NCBI GenBank assembly: GCA_016839865.1
Contig: JAEOTN010000053.1
Span: 1-7,797 of the forward strand
DNA from: Promethearchaeota archaeon
GTDB lineage: Archaea > Asgardarchaeota > Lokiarchaeia > Sigynarchaeales > MK-D1
Length of the DNA: 7,797 nucleotides
Reading direction: 5' to 3'
The notes below the pieces were generated by a model. That model was given only the letters and a program-made list of their open reading frames with translations, did no database searches and had not been told where the DNA came from. Shown piece after piece: positions 1 to 6,413 of this stretch. The stretch's first letter is position 1. Every line of letters starts with the position of its first letter. Made by a program: the position numbers and the translations under genes.

Positions 1-1386
1 ACTTTGAAATACCAGCATCAAGATGAATCTTACTTAGTTGCAGTATCCCTTGCTAGTATATTCAACGCTGTCGCAGTTGCGGAACAAGATGTCTCAAATG
101 TACAAGCAGCAGGTATCACGAATGAAATTATGAATGTTGTAGGCAAAGATACTGAATGGTTATTTAATAGCACGTATTGTGATACACTGCGTAAAGATTT
201 AGTATTTGAAGTAGAACACCATTCTTCTCGAAGGTTTTTTCTAATTGATTATGCTGTATTTGCTGGAGCTCCTGTGTGGCATGCAGAAACTTTAGATCAA
301 CGAGCGGAATTATTAAAAGAATTTGAAGCGGATTCTCCATCATTTGGCTGGGGTGCTGTTGCGGATACCGTATTAGATGAAGGAAAACTTAATACACAAA
401 CCTCTATAGCCGGTGCATTTCATATACCTTCAGATTGGTGTAAAGATCTTTCTGTATTTGCAGCAATTCAAGTACCTGTTCAGCAAAAATCAAAACCAGC
501 GGTTTCAGTTGAGGAGAATGTTCATTATGCAACTATATTACTTAGTGATGGAGATAATTTACAATGGATGATGACGGATTATAGTGGATCTCAATGGTTT
601 GGTAACGACCACCGAGGGGAATTTGCAATGGGGTGGATGATTCCTCCTGCAATGGCTGATTTAGCTCCACTAATCTTACGAGAATATTACAACAATGCAA
701 GTGTTGGAGATCGTTTTGTAGCGGGAAACTCAGGAAATGGAGTCTTATATCCAACACGCTGTCATTGGGCGGATATTCATATGAATCGGAGTGCTGGAAT
801 TTTTGCAAGAGCAGATATCACATCAATGGTGATTCAAGATTGGGGTTGGCATAAGGAATCATTTGAATCTGCAGCACAATTAGAAGGAATCCAGGGAATT
901 TTTTACAATGATTATCAGCTATATGACCTACAATCCGGTAATATCATGTGGTTTGAAGATAAACCCGCAGTTTCCATGAAATATAATTATTGGATAACAG
1001 CGGGACAGGAAGCCAGCGTCATTTCCAGAAAAATTAATCGAGCCTCACGGAATATTAATTCATTTAATGCTTATTCTGCAATCGTAGTACATGCGTGGAG
1101 TCATGGTATGGAAGATATATCCAACATGGTTGAAAATTTCGCTGACCATGTACGTGTTGTTGACCCAGATTCCTTTCTTGAATTACTTACTGCAAACGTA
1201 GCTCATCGAAATATTAACTTTAGCAAAATTACTAAAATTCTCATAACAATAGGATGTGTGGTAACAGTCTCTGTGAGTCTTGCTATTATTCGAATAATAC
1301 GTAAAAAAAGAGGTAAAGAGCGTATACTAATCCTAAAATTTCCAAAATTCTTCAAAACTAAAAAGAAAGCCAGTGGTAATAATTAA
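1..1386 (+). CDS. GxGYxYP-type putative glycoside hydrolase, membrane-anchored, 5' partial
   Basis: The reading frame is open to the left edge and the first possible start is a TTG at base 4, so the N-terminus, including any signal peptide, is probably outside the window. Residues are counted from that TTG. About 170 visible N-terminal residues resemble the N-terminal domain of GxGYxYP proteins. The C-terminal domain follows, with SDGDNLQW at 181-188, RGEFAMGW near 204-211 and the block SGNGVLYP at 243-250. VVHAWSHG (361-368) and HVRVVDPDSF (382-391) close the domain. The family is a predicted glycoside hydrolase with little biochemical proof. A hydrophobic segment at about 410-432 is followed by a strongly basic 25-residue tail. 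This implies an outside-facing domain held by one C-terminal helix with the tail in the cytoplasm. The first Tyr of the signature is Val here. Family call is fairly sure; substrate is unknown. Confidence 0.82.
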   Translation, partial: TLKYQHQDESYLVAVSLASIFNAVAVAEQDVSNVQAAGITNEIMNVVGKDTEWLFNSTYCDTLRKDLVFEVEHHSSRRFFLIDYAVFAGAPVWHAETLDQRAELLKEFEADSPSFGWGAVADTVLDEGKLNTQTSIAGAFHIPSDWCKDLSVFAAIQVPVQQKSKPAVSVEENVHYATILLSDGDNLQWMMTDYSGSQWFGNDHRGEFAMGWMIPPAMADLAPLILREYYNNASVGDRFVAGNSGNGVLYPTRCHWADIHMNRSAGIFARADITSMVIQDWGWHKESFESAAQLEGIQGIFYNDYQLYDLQSGNIMWFEDKPAVSMKYNYWITAGQEASVISRKINRASRNINSFNAYSAIVVHAWSHGMEDISNMVENFADHVRVVDPDSFLELLTANVAHRNINFSKITKILITIGCVVTVSVSLAIIRIIRKKRGKERILILKFPKFFKTKKKASGNN

Positions 1387-1462
1387 TTCAATGTGTTCTA
1401 TTTTTTAGATCCTTTGTTCGAATGTATGGGATTAACTTAAACAATTTCTTAATTATCTCAGT
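1387..1462 (+). promoter_or_regulatory. 76-base gap with TATA-like box before the next gene
   Basis: The gap holds a T-rich stretch (TTCTATTTTTTAG near 1396-1408) just after the upstream stop codon, which could help end transcription in an archaeon. An A/T box, ATTAACTTAA at 1431-1440, lies about 27 bases before the ATG at 1463. That spacing fits an archaeal TATA box driving a leaderless transcript. No Shine-Dalgarno site precedes the ATG. This is reading by eye only. Confidence 0.3.
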
Positions 1463-2185
1463 ATGAAGATAAAATTCAATATGATCATTGGAATTGCAAT
1501 GAGTATCTTATTTCTTGGTTCAATTATGTTGGGAGTTATCATTCCATTAAACCGTCCTAAAATCACTGTCAATTTTCATCCTTCGATGATGAGATCGTAT
1601 CCAGGAAATATAGCATGGTTAGTTGCAGAAGTAGAGAGTGATGAGTCTATTGATTTTGAGGTAGAAACTGACTTGGAAATCCCAATTGAATCCAACATTT
1701 GGTCTACCAGCATTTCCAGTTATATAATAGAAATTTTTCTACATCCAACAGAGAACCTTATTGATAAGGAGATTGGGGTGAATCTGTTTGCAATTACTAG
1801 TAAACAAAAACTCCCTATTGGGAGTTCAAATATTCAAGTAATAAATTGGACATCTCAGATTCTTTCTGATGATATTTTGAATATTCGAAACCAGTTTTTG
1901 AACTATATTGAAGCTAACACGTCATTTACCAACATAAATTCAAGTACTAATTGGAATTTTTGCGGTACTGTTCCTATCTTAATTGTGGAGCATTATCTCT
2001 TCAAGTCAGAATTTTGGGAGATGGAAATTTCAAGACACGTTATGATTCAACCTCATGATTGGATACAGGTGTATCTACGTCCCAGAAATCAAGCTAATCC
2101 AGCGGTGTGTTTAAAAGTCGACTCTTGGGGGGGTGATAATAGCTCGATTTATGAGATAGAACCTCCATCTGAAATATTTCGATAA
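1463..2185 (+). CDS. Signal-anchored extracellular protein of unknown function
   Basis: I do not recognise this 240-residue protein. It starts at an ATG with basic residues (MKIKF), then has a hydrophobic helix at about 7-29, so it is either a one-pass membrane protein with the body outside or a secreted protein. The body looks beta-rich, with alternating hydrophobic residues (for example ITVNFHP and SSYIIEIFL). Four N-x-S/T sequons occur in the second half (Asn128, Asn152, Asn159, Asn226), in line with a glycosylated outside face. Two cysteines (167 and 216) could form a disulfide. The C-terminal 70 residues are rich in aromatics (EFWEMEI, HDWIQVYLRPRN, DSWGGDNSS) and may be a ligand-binding face. 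It follows the GxGYxYP gene on the same strand, so a shared role at the cell surface is possible but unproven. Confidence 0.8.
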   Translation: MKIKFNMIIGIAMSILFLGSIMLGVIIPLNRPKITVNFHPSMMRSYPGNIAWLVAEVESDESIDFEVETDLEIPIESNIWSTSISSYIIEIFLHPTENLIDKEIGVNLFAITSKQKLPIGSSNIQVINWTSQILSDDILNIRNQFLNYIEANTSFTNINSSTNWNFCGTVPILIVEHYLFKSEFWEMEISRHVMIQPHDWIQVYLRPRNQANPAVCLKVDSWGGDNSSIYEIEPPSEIFR

Positions 2186-2193
2186 TCCTTTTG

Positions 2194-3102
2194 TTATTTC
2201 TTTCCCCTTTGATGATAGTGGTTAAGTTGCCTTTTTGTTATTAGTTCAGAACTAGAAGCTTTAAGTGAACAAGCATAACGTGCAGCGATTTGACCCCGTA
2301 GGATGGATTCTTCTATGTCATATCCTTCAATAAAGTAACTTGATAAGAATCCAACTCCTAGTGAATCTCCGGCACCATTGCTATCAATAATAGGATCATC
2401 AATCATTTCGACAGGAGGGTAATACCATATTCCATCTTTTGATCCAACAGCACAACCCTCAGAGCCCATTCCAGCAACTAGGAGCAAATCAGGCTTTCTT
2501 TTCAAGAAATATTTCATTAATGGTCCTGGATCTTTATAATTTACAGACGAGAAAAACAACACATTTGCTGAATTCACGAAATCTTGTCGATAATCATCAT
2601 CTAAGGATACAATATCTTGTAGATCACAAGAAATTGTATGTCCAAGGTTTTTAGCAGTCTGTAATAGATCACGTGACCAATTCATCAAATTGAAATGTGA
2701 ATACTTAGTTTTACTGAGAAATTGTTCACAACTTTCTAAGTCCACTTTTACATCCATGTGTCTTTTTCCATCATAGAAATTCTTTCTTCTTCCATCTGGA
2801 TACATAAAGTTGACACTTCGACGAGATTCCCGACTTGGATCAATAAACTTAAGAAAGGTTATACCGTCTTTTTTCAGTTCGTCTTGTATAAACTGTCCTA
2901 GATGATCATTTCCAATATAATCTATCAAACCAGTTTCGTAGCCTAATTGTGCAAATCCACGAGAATAATACCCACCAGCTTGACCAACATAATCAATATT
3001 TTCAGTAAAGTTCGCTTCTACCGAGAAATCGATCTCTTCTGATTGAAGGTAGATATTCGTATCAATACCAATTCCACCGATCACAATTACATCCAAGTCC
3101 AT
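2194..3102 (-). CDS. PfkB-family carbohydrate kinase
   Basis: This 302-residue cytoplasmic kinase has the ribokinase/PfkB fold and should transfer phosphate from ATP to a sugar or sugar acid. The N-terminal strand DVIVIGGIGID (4-14) carries the family's early Asp14. The C-terminal signature DSNGAGDSLGVGFL (240-253) gives the anion-hole GAGD with the likely catalytic base Asp246. VAGMGSEGC (209-217) matches the ATP-side TxGxxG block. Length is normal for the family. The substrate block usually written GGxxxN reads GGYYSR (43-48), so the usual Asn is Arg. The ATG start at 3102 leaves 60 bases to the divergent GH4 gene; the stop is 8 bases from the stop of the convergent gene. The substrate cannot be read from sequence. 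Next to a CHEI-type GH4, 2-keto-3-deoxygluconate kinase is one idea; ribokinase-like or nucleoside kinase activity is equally open. Confidence 0.88.
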   Translation of the reverse strand: MDLDVIVIGGIGIDTNIYLQSEEIDFSVEANFTENIDYVGQAGGYYSRGFAQLGYETGLIDYIGNDHLGQFIQDELKKDGITFLKFIDPSRESRRSVNFMYPDGRRKNFYDGKRHMDVKVDLESCEQFLSKTKYSHFNLMNWSRDLLQTAKNLGHTISCDLQDIVSLDDDYRQDFVNSANVLFFSSVNYKDPGPLMKYFLKRKPDLLLVAGMGSEGCAVGSKDGIWYYPPVEMIDDPIIDSNGAGDSLGVGFLSSYFIEGYDIEESILRGQIAARYACSLKASSSELITKRQLNHYHQRGKK

Positions 3103-3162
3103 ACCGAATCAACAAGTCTCAGAATTGAAAAACTTAACTACTGTAAAACTGAACCGTACAAT
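3103..3162. promoter_or_regulatory. Divergent promoter region between PfkB kinase and GH4 glycosidase
   Basis: Only 60 bases separate the kinase ATG (minus strand) from the GH4 ATG (plus strand), so both promoters must fit here or extend into the coding ends. The A/T box AAAAACTTAAC (3128-3138) lies about 28 bases before the GH4 start and about 31 bases before the kinase start when read on the other strand. One near-symmetrical box could therefore serve both directions, each giving a leaderless or nearly leaderless transcript. The heptamer AACTTAA also occurs in the gap before 1463. No operator was identified. Confidence 0.35.
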
Positions 3163-4491
3163 ATGAGTCAGAAGATCGTCGTTGTTGGTGCAGGTAGCCT
3201 ACAGTTTGGTTTAGGAACGTGTGGAAGCATCTTCAATTCCAAAGTGTTAGAAGGGTCAACAGTTAGTTTGCACGATATTGACGCAGAGAATTTAGAATAC
3301 GCACGAGCCGCATGTCAAGATAAGATTAATCATGATAAATTGAACTTCACCTTAGAAGCGACTACAAACCGAGAAGAAGCCCTAAAAGGAGCAAATTTTG
3401 TAGTCTCAGCTATCGAAGTTGGTCCAAGGTTTTACTGGTGGGATTTAGATAGACAGGTACCAGGTTTGTACGGAAAGGGAAAATATGGTAGTACACAAGT
3501 GTTCGGGGAGAATGGTGGAGCCGGTGGAATGTTTCATGCAATGCGTATAACCCCCCCAATCTTAGAGATTTGTGGAGATATTATGAAAATCGCCCCATCG
3601 GCAACTTTTATTAACTATTCCAATCCCATGAGTAGGATTTGCTTATCAATAAAAAGAAAATACCCCGATCTGAAAACGGTAGGACTCTGTCACGAGATTG
3701 GATTTGCTGAATATCACCTTCCAAAGATGTTTGATATTCCATTTAAGCAAATTGAATTATGGGCTGGGGGATTAAATCATTTCGGTGCAGTTATCAAAGC
3801 CAAGAATAAGGAGACAGGTGAGAATCTAATTCCAGCAATACGTGAGAAGGGTGTTAAACGATTGAAAATATGGAATAGGGTATTCCCATTCTCCTCAGCA
3901 GTTCGATTAACAAGATATATACTAGAGAATTTTGGATACATGCCATATACAAGCGATTCTCATTACGGAGAATATTTACCTTGGGCTAGAGATGTGGTAA
4001 ACAAATTTGGAATAGCACGATTCTATTGGTTCTACAAGAATGTGTATACAAAATTCAACTATATTAACATTAGGAGTAAAGTCCGAAGAAACAAAGGATA
4101 TAAAGCCGTCAATCCTGATCATGAACGCGCAATTCCGATAATCGAAGGAATCGTTTCGGATGATAATCATCATGAAGTTTCCGTCAATCTTCCAAATAAT
4201 GGAATTATCACAAACCTTCCAGAAGATTTGGTCGTTGAATGTCCTGCAACTGTCAATAAATCCGGTGTTCATGGAATCCCATTAGGTGATTATCCTGAGC
4301 CCCTTGTTGGTTTATTACAAAGAGAAGCAAATCTTCAAGATTTAATTGTGAAGGCAATTCTCAATAAATCACGTAATTACGCAGTTCAGGCATTACAAGC
4401 TGATGGCAATTTTCCACGAAAATACTTGATTGACCAATTCTTAGATGAAATGTTAGAAATCCAAAAAGACTGGGTACAACTCCTCCCCTAA
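3163..4491 (+). CDS. Family 4 glycoside hydrolase, alpha-galacturonidase-like (CHEI motif)
   Basis: This 442-residue protein is a GH4 enzyme, a family that cleaves glycosidic bonds by NAD-dependent oxidation and elimination with a divalent metal, usually Mn. It begins with a Rossmann strand and loop, KIVVVGAGSLQFG (4-16), and acidic residues near 38-40 at the NAD ribose site. INYSNPM (150-156), GLCHEIG (174-180) and GGLNHFG (202-208) follow; Cys176 and His206 are the expected metal ligands. TSDSHYGEYLPW (263-274) is the conserved block with the family's catalytic-region Tyr. The motif CHEI is one residue from CHEV, reported for alpha-galacturonidases of the LplD type, so a galacturonide is a better guess than a phosphoglucoside. 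No signal peptide, so cytoplasmic. ATG 3163 was chosen because it abuts the Rossmann strand; a TTG at 3043 would overlap the kinase by 60 bases. It may be co-transcribed with the next gene. Confidence 0.9.
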   Translation: MSQKIVVVGAGSLQFGLGTCGSIFNSKVLEGSTVSLHDIDAENLEYARAACQDKINHDKLNFTLEATTNREEALKGANFVVSAIEVGPRFYWWDLDRQVPGLYGKGKYGSTQVFGENGGAGGMFHAMRITPPILEICGDIMKIAPSATFINYSNPMSRICLSIKRKYPDLKTVGLCHEIGFAEYHLPKMFDIPFKQIELWAGGLNHFGAVIKAKNKETGENLIPAIREKGVKRLKIWNRVFPFSSAVRLTRYILENFGYMPYTSDSHYGEYLPWARDVVNKFGIARFYWFYKNVYTKFNYINIRSKVRRNKGYKAVNPDHERAIPIIEGIVSDDNHHEVSVNLPNNGIITNLPEDLVVECPATVNKSGVHGIPLGDYPEPLVGLLQREANLQDLIVKAILNKSRNYAVQALQADGNFPRKYLIDQFLDEMLEIQKDWVQLLP

Positions 4492-4576
4492 ATTCCGGTC
4501 AATATTCAAAAGGGTGAGAAGTCTTTGCTATTTTTTATTTATTTCTTCCAATAATGGATTAAACGGAATTCTTTTT
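4492..4576 (+). promoter_or_regulatory. T-rich region after GH4 gene: possible terminator or promoter
   Basis: Between the GH4 stop and the ATG at 4577 lies a pyrimidine-rich stretch, CTATTTTTTATTTATTTC (4528-4545), unlike the flanking coding sequence. It could end the GH4 transcript, act as an A/T promoter box about 40 bases before the ATG, or do both. The frame through it is open from a GTG at 4514, but the translated residues look like chance translation of a T-rich spacer. Confidence 0.3.
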
Positions 4577-5602
4577 ATGTGGTCAATAAGAGAATGTAGT
4601 GTGAAATCATTCGTCATTGCTATAATAATTTTAAGTGTAATTTTGGGTGTCATCATTCTCCTATATATAGCTTTTAAGAGGTGGAAAAAATCAGCATCTA
4701 GAGTAATGGAGGATGGAGAAGTAATGGAGACAGAGACGGGAAAAATCCATTATAAACTCACTGGAAAGGGACCGGTGTTATTTTTTATGCATGGAGGACC
4801 GGGAGGAATAGATCAGGATATCTTTCTTGATAGTATCATTGAGGAAGGATTTTCAATACTGAGTGTTTCAAGACCTGGATATCTAAGAACACCCTTTATG
4901 CCCCTATCATATGAGGAACAAGTAAATCAGTATATAGAATTACTGGATAAATTAAAAATCGAGAAAGTTGTTCCCATGGGATATTCAGCCGGAGGTCCTC
5001 TCGCACTTAATTTTTCTAATAAATACCCCGAGAGGACTCATGCTCTGATAATGGAAGCCGGTGTAAGTACCGAATACAATGTGACAAGTGAACAACTAGA
5101 TTCATTTTGGATGAAATTGTTACAGAGTAAAGGAATAGGTGATTTCTTGAGTTGGATTGCTGCAATAATGGTAAAAATCGCATTCAAAATGACATTCAAA
5201 AGTATAATCAGCTTAGAAACCTTACTTGACAAAGAAGGAATTAAAAAATTTGTTAAGCTGGTTTCAAATGACAAGGAGAGAAGAAAATGGATAGTGAATC
5301 TGTTAAAAACCACTGGACCGATGAGTTTAAGAAAACTTGGTTTGAATCATGATATTAAGCTTTTATTGTCACTCAAAAAAATTCCAGTTGATAAGATTAA
5401 TGTTAAATCTTTATTAGTCTATAGTAGAGACGATAATGATGTCAAATGGTCAAATGCTGAATATCTCGCAAGTAATCTCAAAGATTTCGAGTTAGTAGAG
5501 ACACACGGTGGTCATCTCATGTGGGTTGGAGAGGACATGGAAAAAATATCAAACAAAAGAATTGAATTTTTGAAATCGATAAATTTTGATTTAAAAGCGT
5601 AG
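4577..5602 (+). CDS. Membrane-anchored alpha/beta hydrolase
   Basis: With the ATG at 4577 this is a 341-residue hydrolase. A single hydrophobic helix (about 12-33) is followed by a basic stop, FKRWKK, so the catalytic domain probably sits on the cytoplasmic side, although the orientation is not certain. The alpha/beta fold shows HGGPGG (72-77, oxyanion region) and the nucleophile elbow GYSAGG (135-140) with Ser137. An Asp pair in SRDDND (near 283-288) and the late HGGH (310-313) with His313 complete a plausible Ser-Asp-His triad. HGGPGG is common in prolyl iminopeptidase-like hydrolases, but ester or lactone substrates are just as possible. The start is uncertain: GTG 4514 gives 362 residues and GTG 4601 gives 333 with a compact signal-anchor start (KSFVIAIIIL after the first residue). 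No Shine-Dalgarno site decides it. The stop overlaps the convergent DDAH-like gene by 12 bases. Confidence 0.85.
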   Translation: MWSIRECSVKSFVIAIIILSVILGVIILLYIAFKRWKKSASRVMEDGEVMETETGKIHYKLTGKGPVLFFMHGGPGGIDQDIFLDSIIEEGFSILSVSRPGYLRTPFMPLSYEEQVNQYIELLDKLKIEKVVPMGYSAGGPLALNFSNKYPERTHALIMEAGVSTEYNVTSEQLDSFWMKLLQSKGIGDFLSWIAAIMVKIAFKMTFKSIISLETLLDKEGIKKFVKLVSNDKERRKWIVNLLKTTGPMSLRKLGLNHDIKLLLSLKKIPVDKINVKSLLVYSRDDNDVKWSNAEYLASNLKDFELVETHGGHLMWVGEDMEKISNKRIEFLKSINFDLKA

Positions 5603-6361
5603 CGATAAACAACTTAACCCACCATCCAACTTCTGATACTCAGACATTTCAATTTCGATCACGTCAAATCCATTATCTAACAGTCTTTTTTTAGTGTGAG
5701 GAAATCCTTTAGGAACAATTATACTATCATTAACTCGCAGCGAGTTCGCAGCATAAATTTCTTCTTTCTCCACACTAATCTGTTTATATTTCTGGAATAC
5801 TGGATTTTTCTGGAATTCTTTACTTAAAAGCAAAACTCCATCCCCAAGATAATTTACTTCGGATTTCAGATGTAAACAGTGATCAAATTTTACGAATTCA
5901 GTTGAAAAACCAAATTTAGATAACGTGGTTTTCAGTTGTGTAGCACCCTCAATATTAGTTCTCTTTGATAATCCGATATAGTAGGTGTCCTCTACTCTCA
6001 TGATATCCCCCCCATCTAATGTTCCAGGAGGAACAATGTTGAATAATTTGTCTTGAGTATAGTATTCCATTAGCTTCAACCGAATAGATACTTCCTCACC
6101 ACTTCGAGAAGGTTCAATCATATTGCATATCACGGTAATTTTTTCATTCACGATTGCTGTATCTTCAATGAAACAGGAATCCGGATAATTTTCGTCAGCA
6201 TCCATACAATAAACGTTTACATTACAAGATTTCAACGCTTTAACATATTCATGATGTTGTTTCAGAGCGAGTTCGAAATTTGGAATGCCTAAATTCGAAG
6301 TGGTTAATCCGTTAACCATATTCCTACAAGGAGTTCGCACAATTGCGGTCGAAATTCGCAT
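5591..6361 (-). CDS. Dimethylargininase (DDAH)-like amidinohydrolase
   Basis: This 256-residue cytoplasmic enzyme belongs to the guanidino-group modifying superfamily and matches DDAH, which converts methylated arginine to citrulline plus a methylamine. YPDSCFIEDTA (59-69) supplies Asp61, Glu66 and Asp67. GTLDGGD (113-119) supplies Asp116, LHLKS (163-167) supplies His164, and GGLSCLSLRF at the very end supplies the nucleophile Cys251. Arg86 (EPSRSGE) and Arg134 (LSKRTN) sit where human DDAH1 has its substrate-carboxylate arginines, by spacing from memory. Length fits DDAH (about 250-285) and is far below the roughly 400 residues of arginine deiminase. An ATG start at 6361 follows a T-rich promoter-like stretch. 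The 3' end overlaps the convergent hydrolase by 12 bases. Whether the true substrate is methylarginine or another guanidine compound is unknown. Confidence 0.88.
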   Translation of the reverse strand: MRISTAIVRTPCRNMVNGLTTSNLGIPNFELALKQHHEYVKALKSCNVNVYCMDADENYPDSCFIEDTAIVNEKITVICNMIEPSRSGEEVSIRLKLMEYYTQDKLFNIVPPGTLDGGDIMRVEDTYYIGLSKRTNIEGATQLKTTLSKFGFSTEFVKFDHCLHLKSEVNYLGDGVLLLSKEFQKNPVFQKYKQISVEKEEIYAANSLRVNDSIIVPKGFPHTKKRLLDNGFDVIEIEMSEYQKLDGGLSCLSLRF

Positions 6362-6413
6362 TAATTTCTATTAGTTATAATAAGAAAATAAAAATTGAGA
6401 TTTTGTTTTGGTT
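6362..6413 (-). promoter_or_regulatory. A/T-rich spacer with likely promoter for the DDAH-like gene
   Basis: This 52-base spacer separates the 122-residue gene from the DDAH-like gene on the minus strand. Read on that strand it holds AATTTTTATTTTC (6384-6396), centred about 28 bases before the ATG at 6361, the usual archaeal TATA position for a leaderless message. The same T-run could also end the upstream transcript. A second A/T box, CTTATTATAACTA, is nearer the start and less well placed. Confidence 0.35.

Noticed and set aside
542..808. Open antisense frame of 88 codons within the GxGYxYP gene
   Set aside because: It lies wholly opposite a gene with recognisable family motifs and its translation shows no domain or plausible composition.
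2439..2654. Open plus-strand frame of 71 codons opposite the PfkB kinase
   Set aside because: It is the complement of conserved kinase sequence and has no recognisable feature of its own.
3043..3162. An upstream TTG start that would add 40 residues to the GH4 protein
   Set aside because: It would overlap the divergent kinase by 60 bases. The extra residues have no family match, and the ATG at 3163 sits directly before the Rossmann strand where GH4 proteins begin.
3976..4272. Open antisense frame of 98 codons within the GH4 gene
   Set aside because: It is opposite conserved GH4 coding sequence; the translation is rich in Ile, Cys and Phe without a pattern.
5038..5313. Hydrophobic antisense frame of 91 codons within the alpha/beta hydrolase gene
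   Set aside because: The membrane-like look comes from reading Lys/Asn-rich codons backwards; it overlaps a real gene and has no start context.
5591..6361. Arginine deiminase or agmatine deiminase identity for the DDAH-like gene
   Set aside because: The protein is far shorter than those enzymes, and its blocks (PDSCFIED, TLDGGD, LHLKS, terminal Cys motif) match DDAH more closely.
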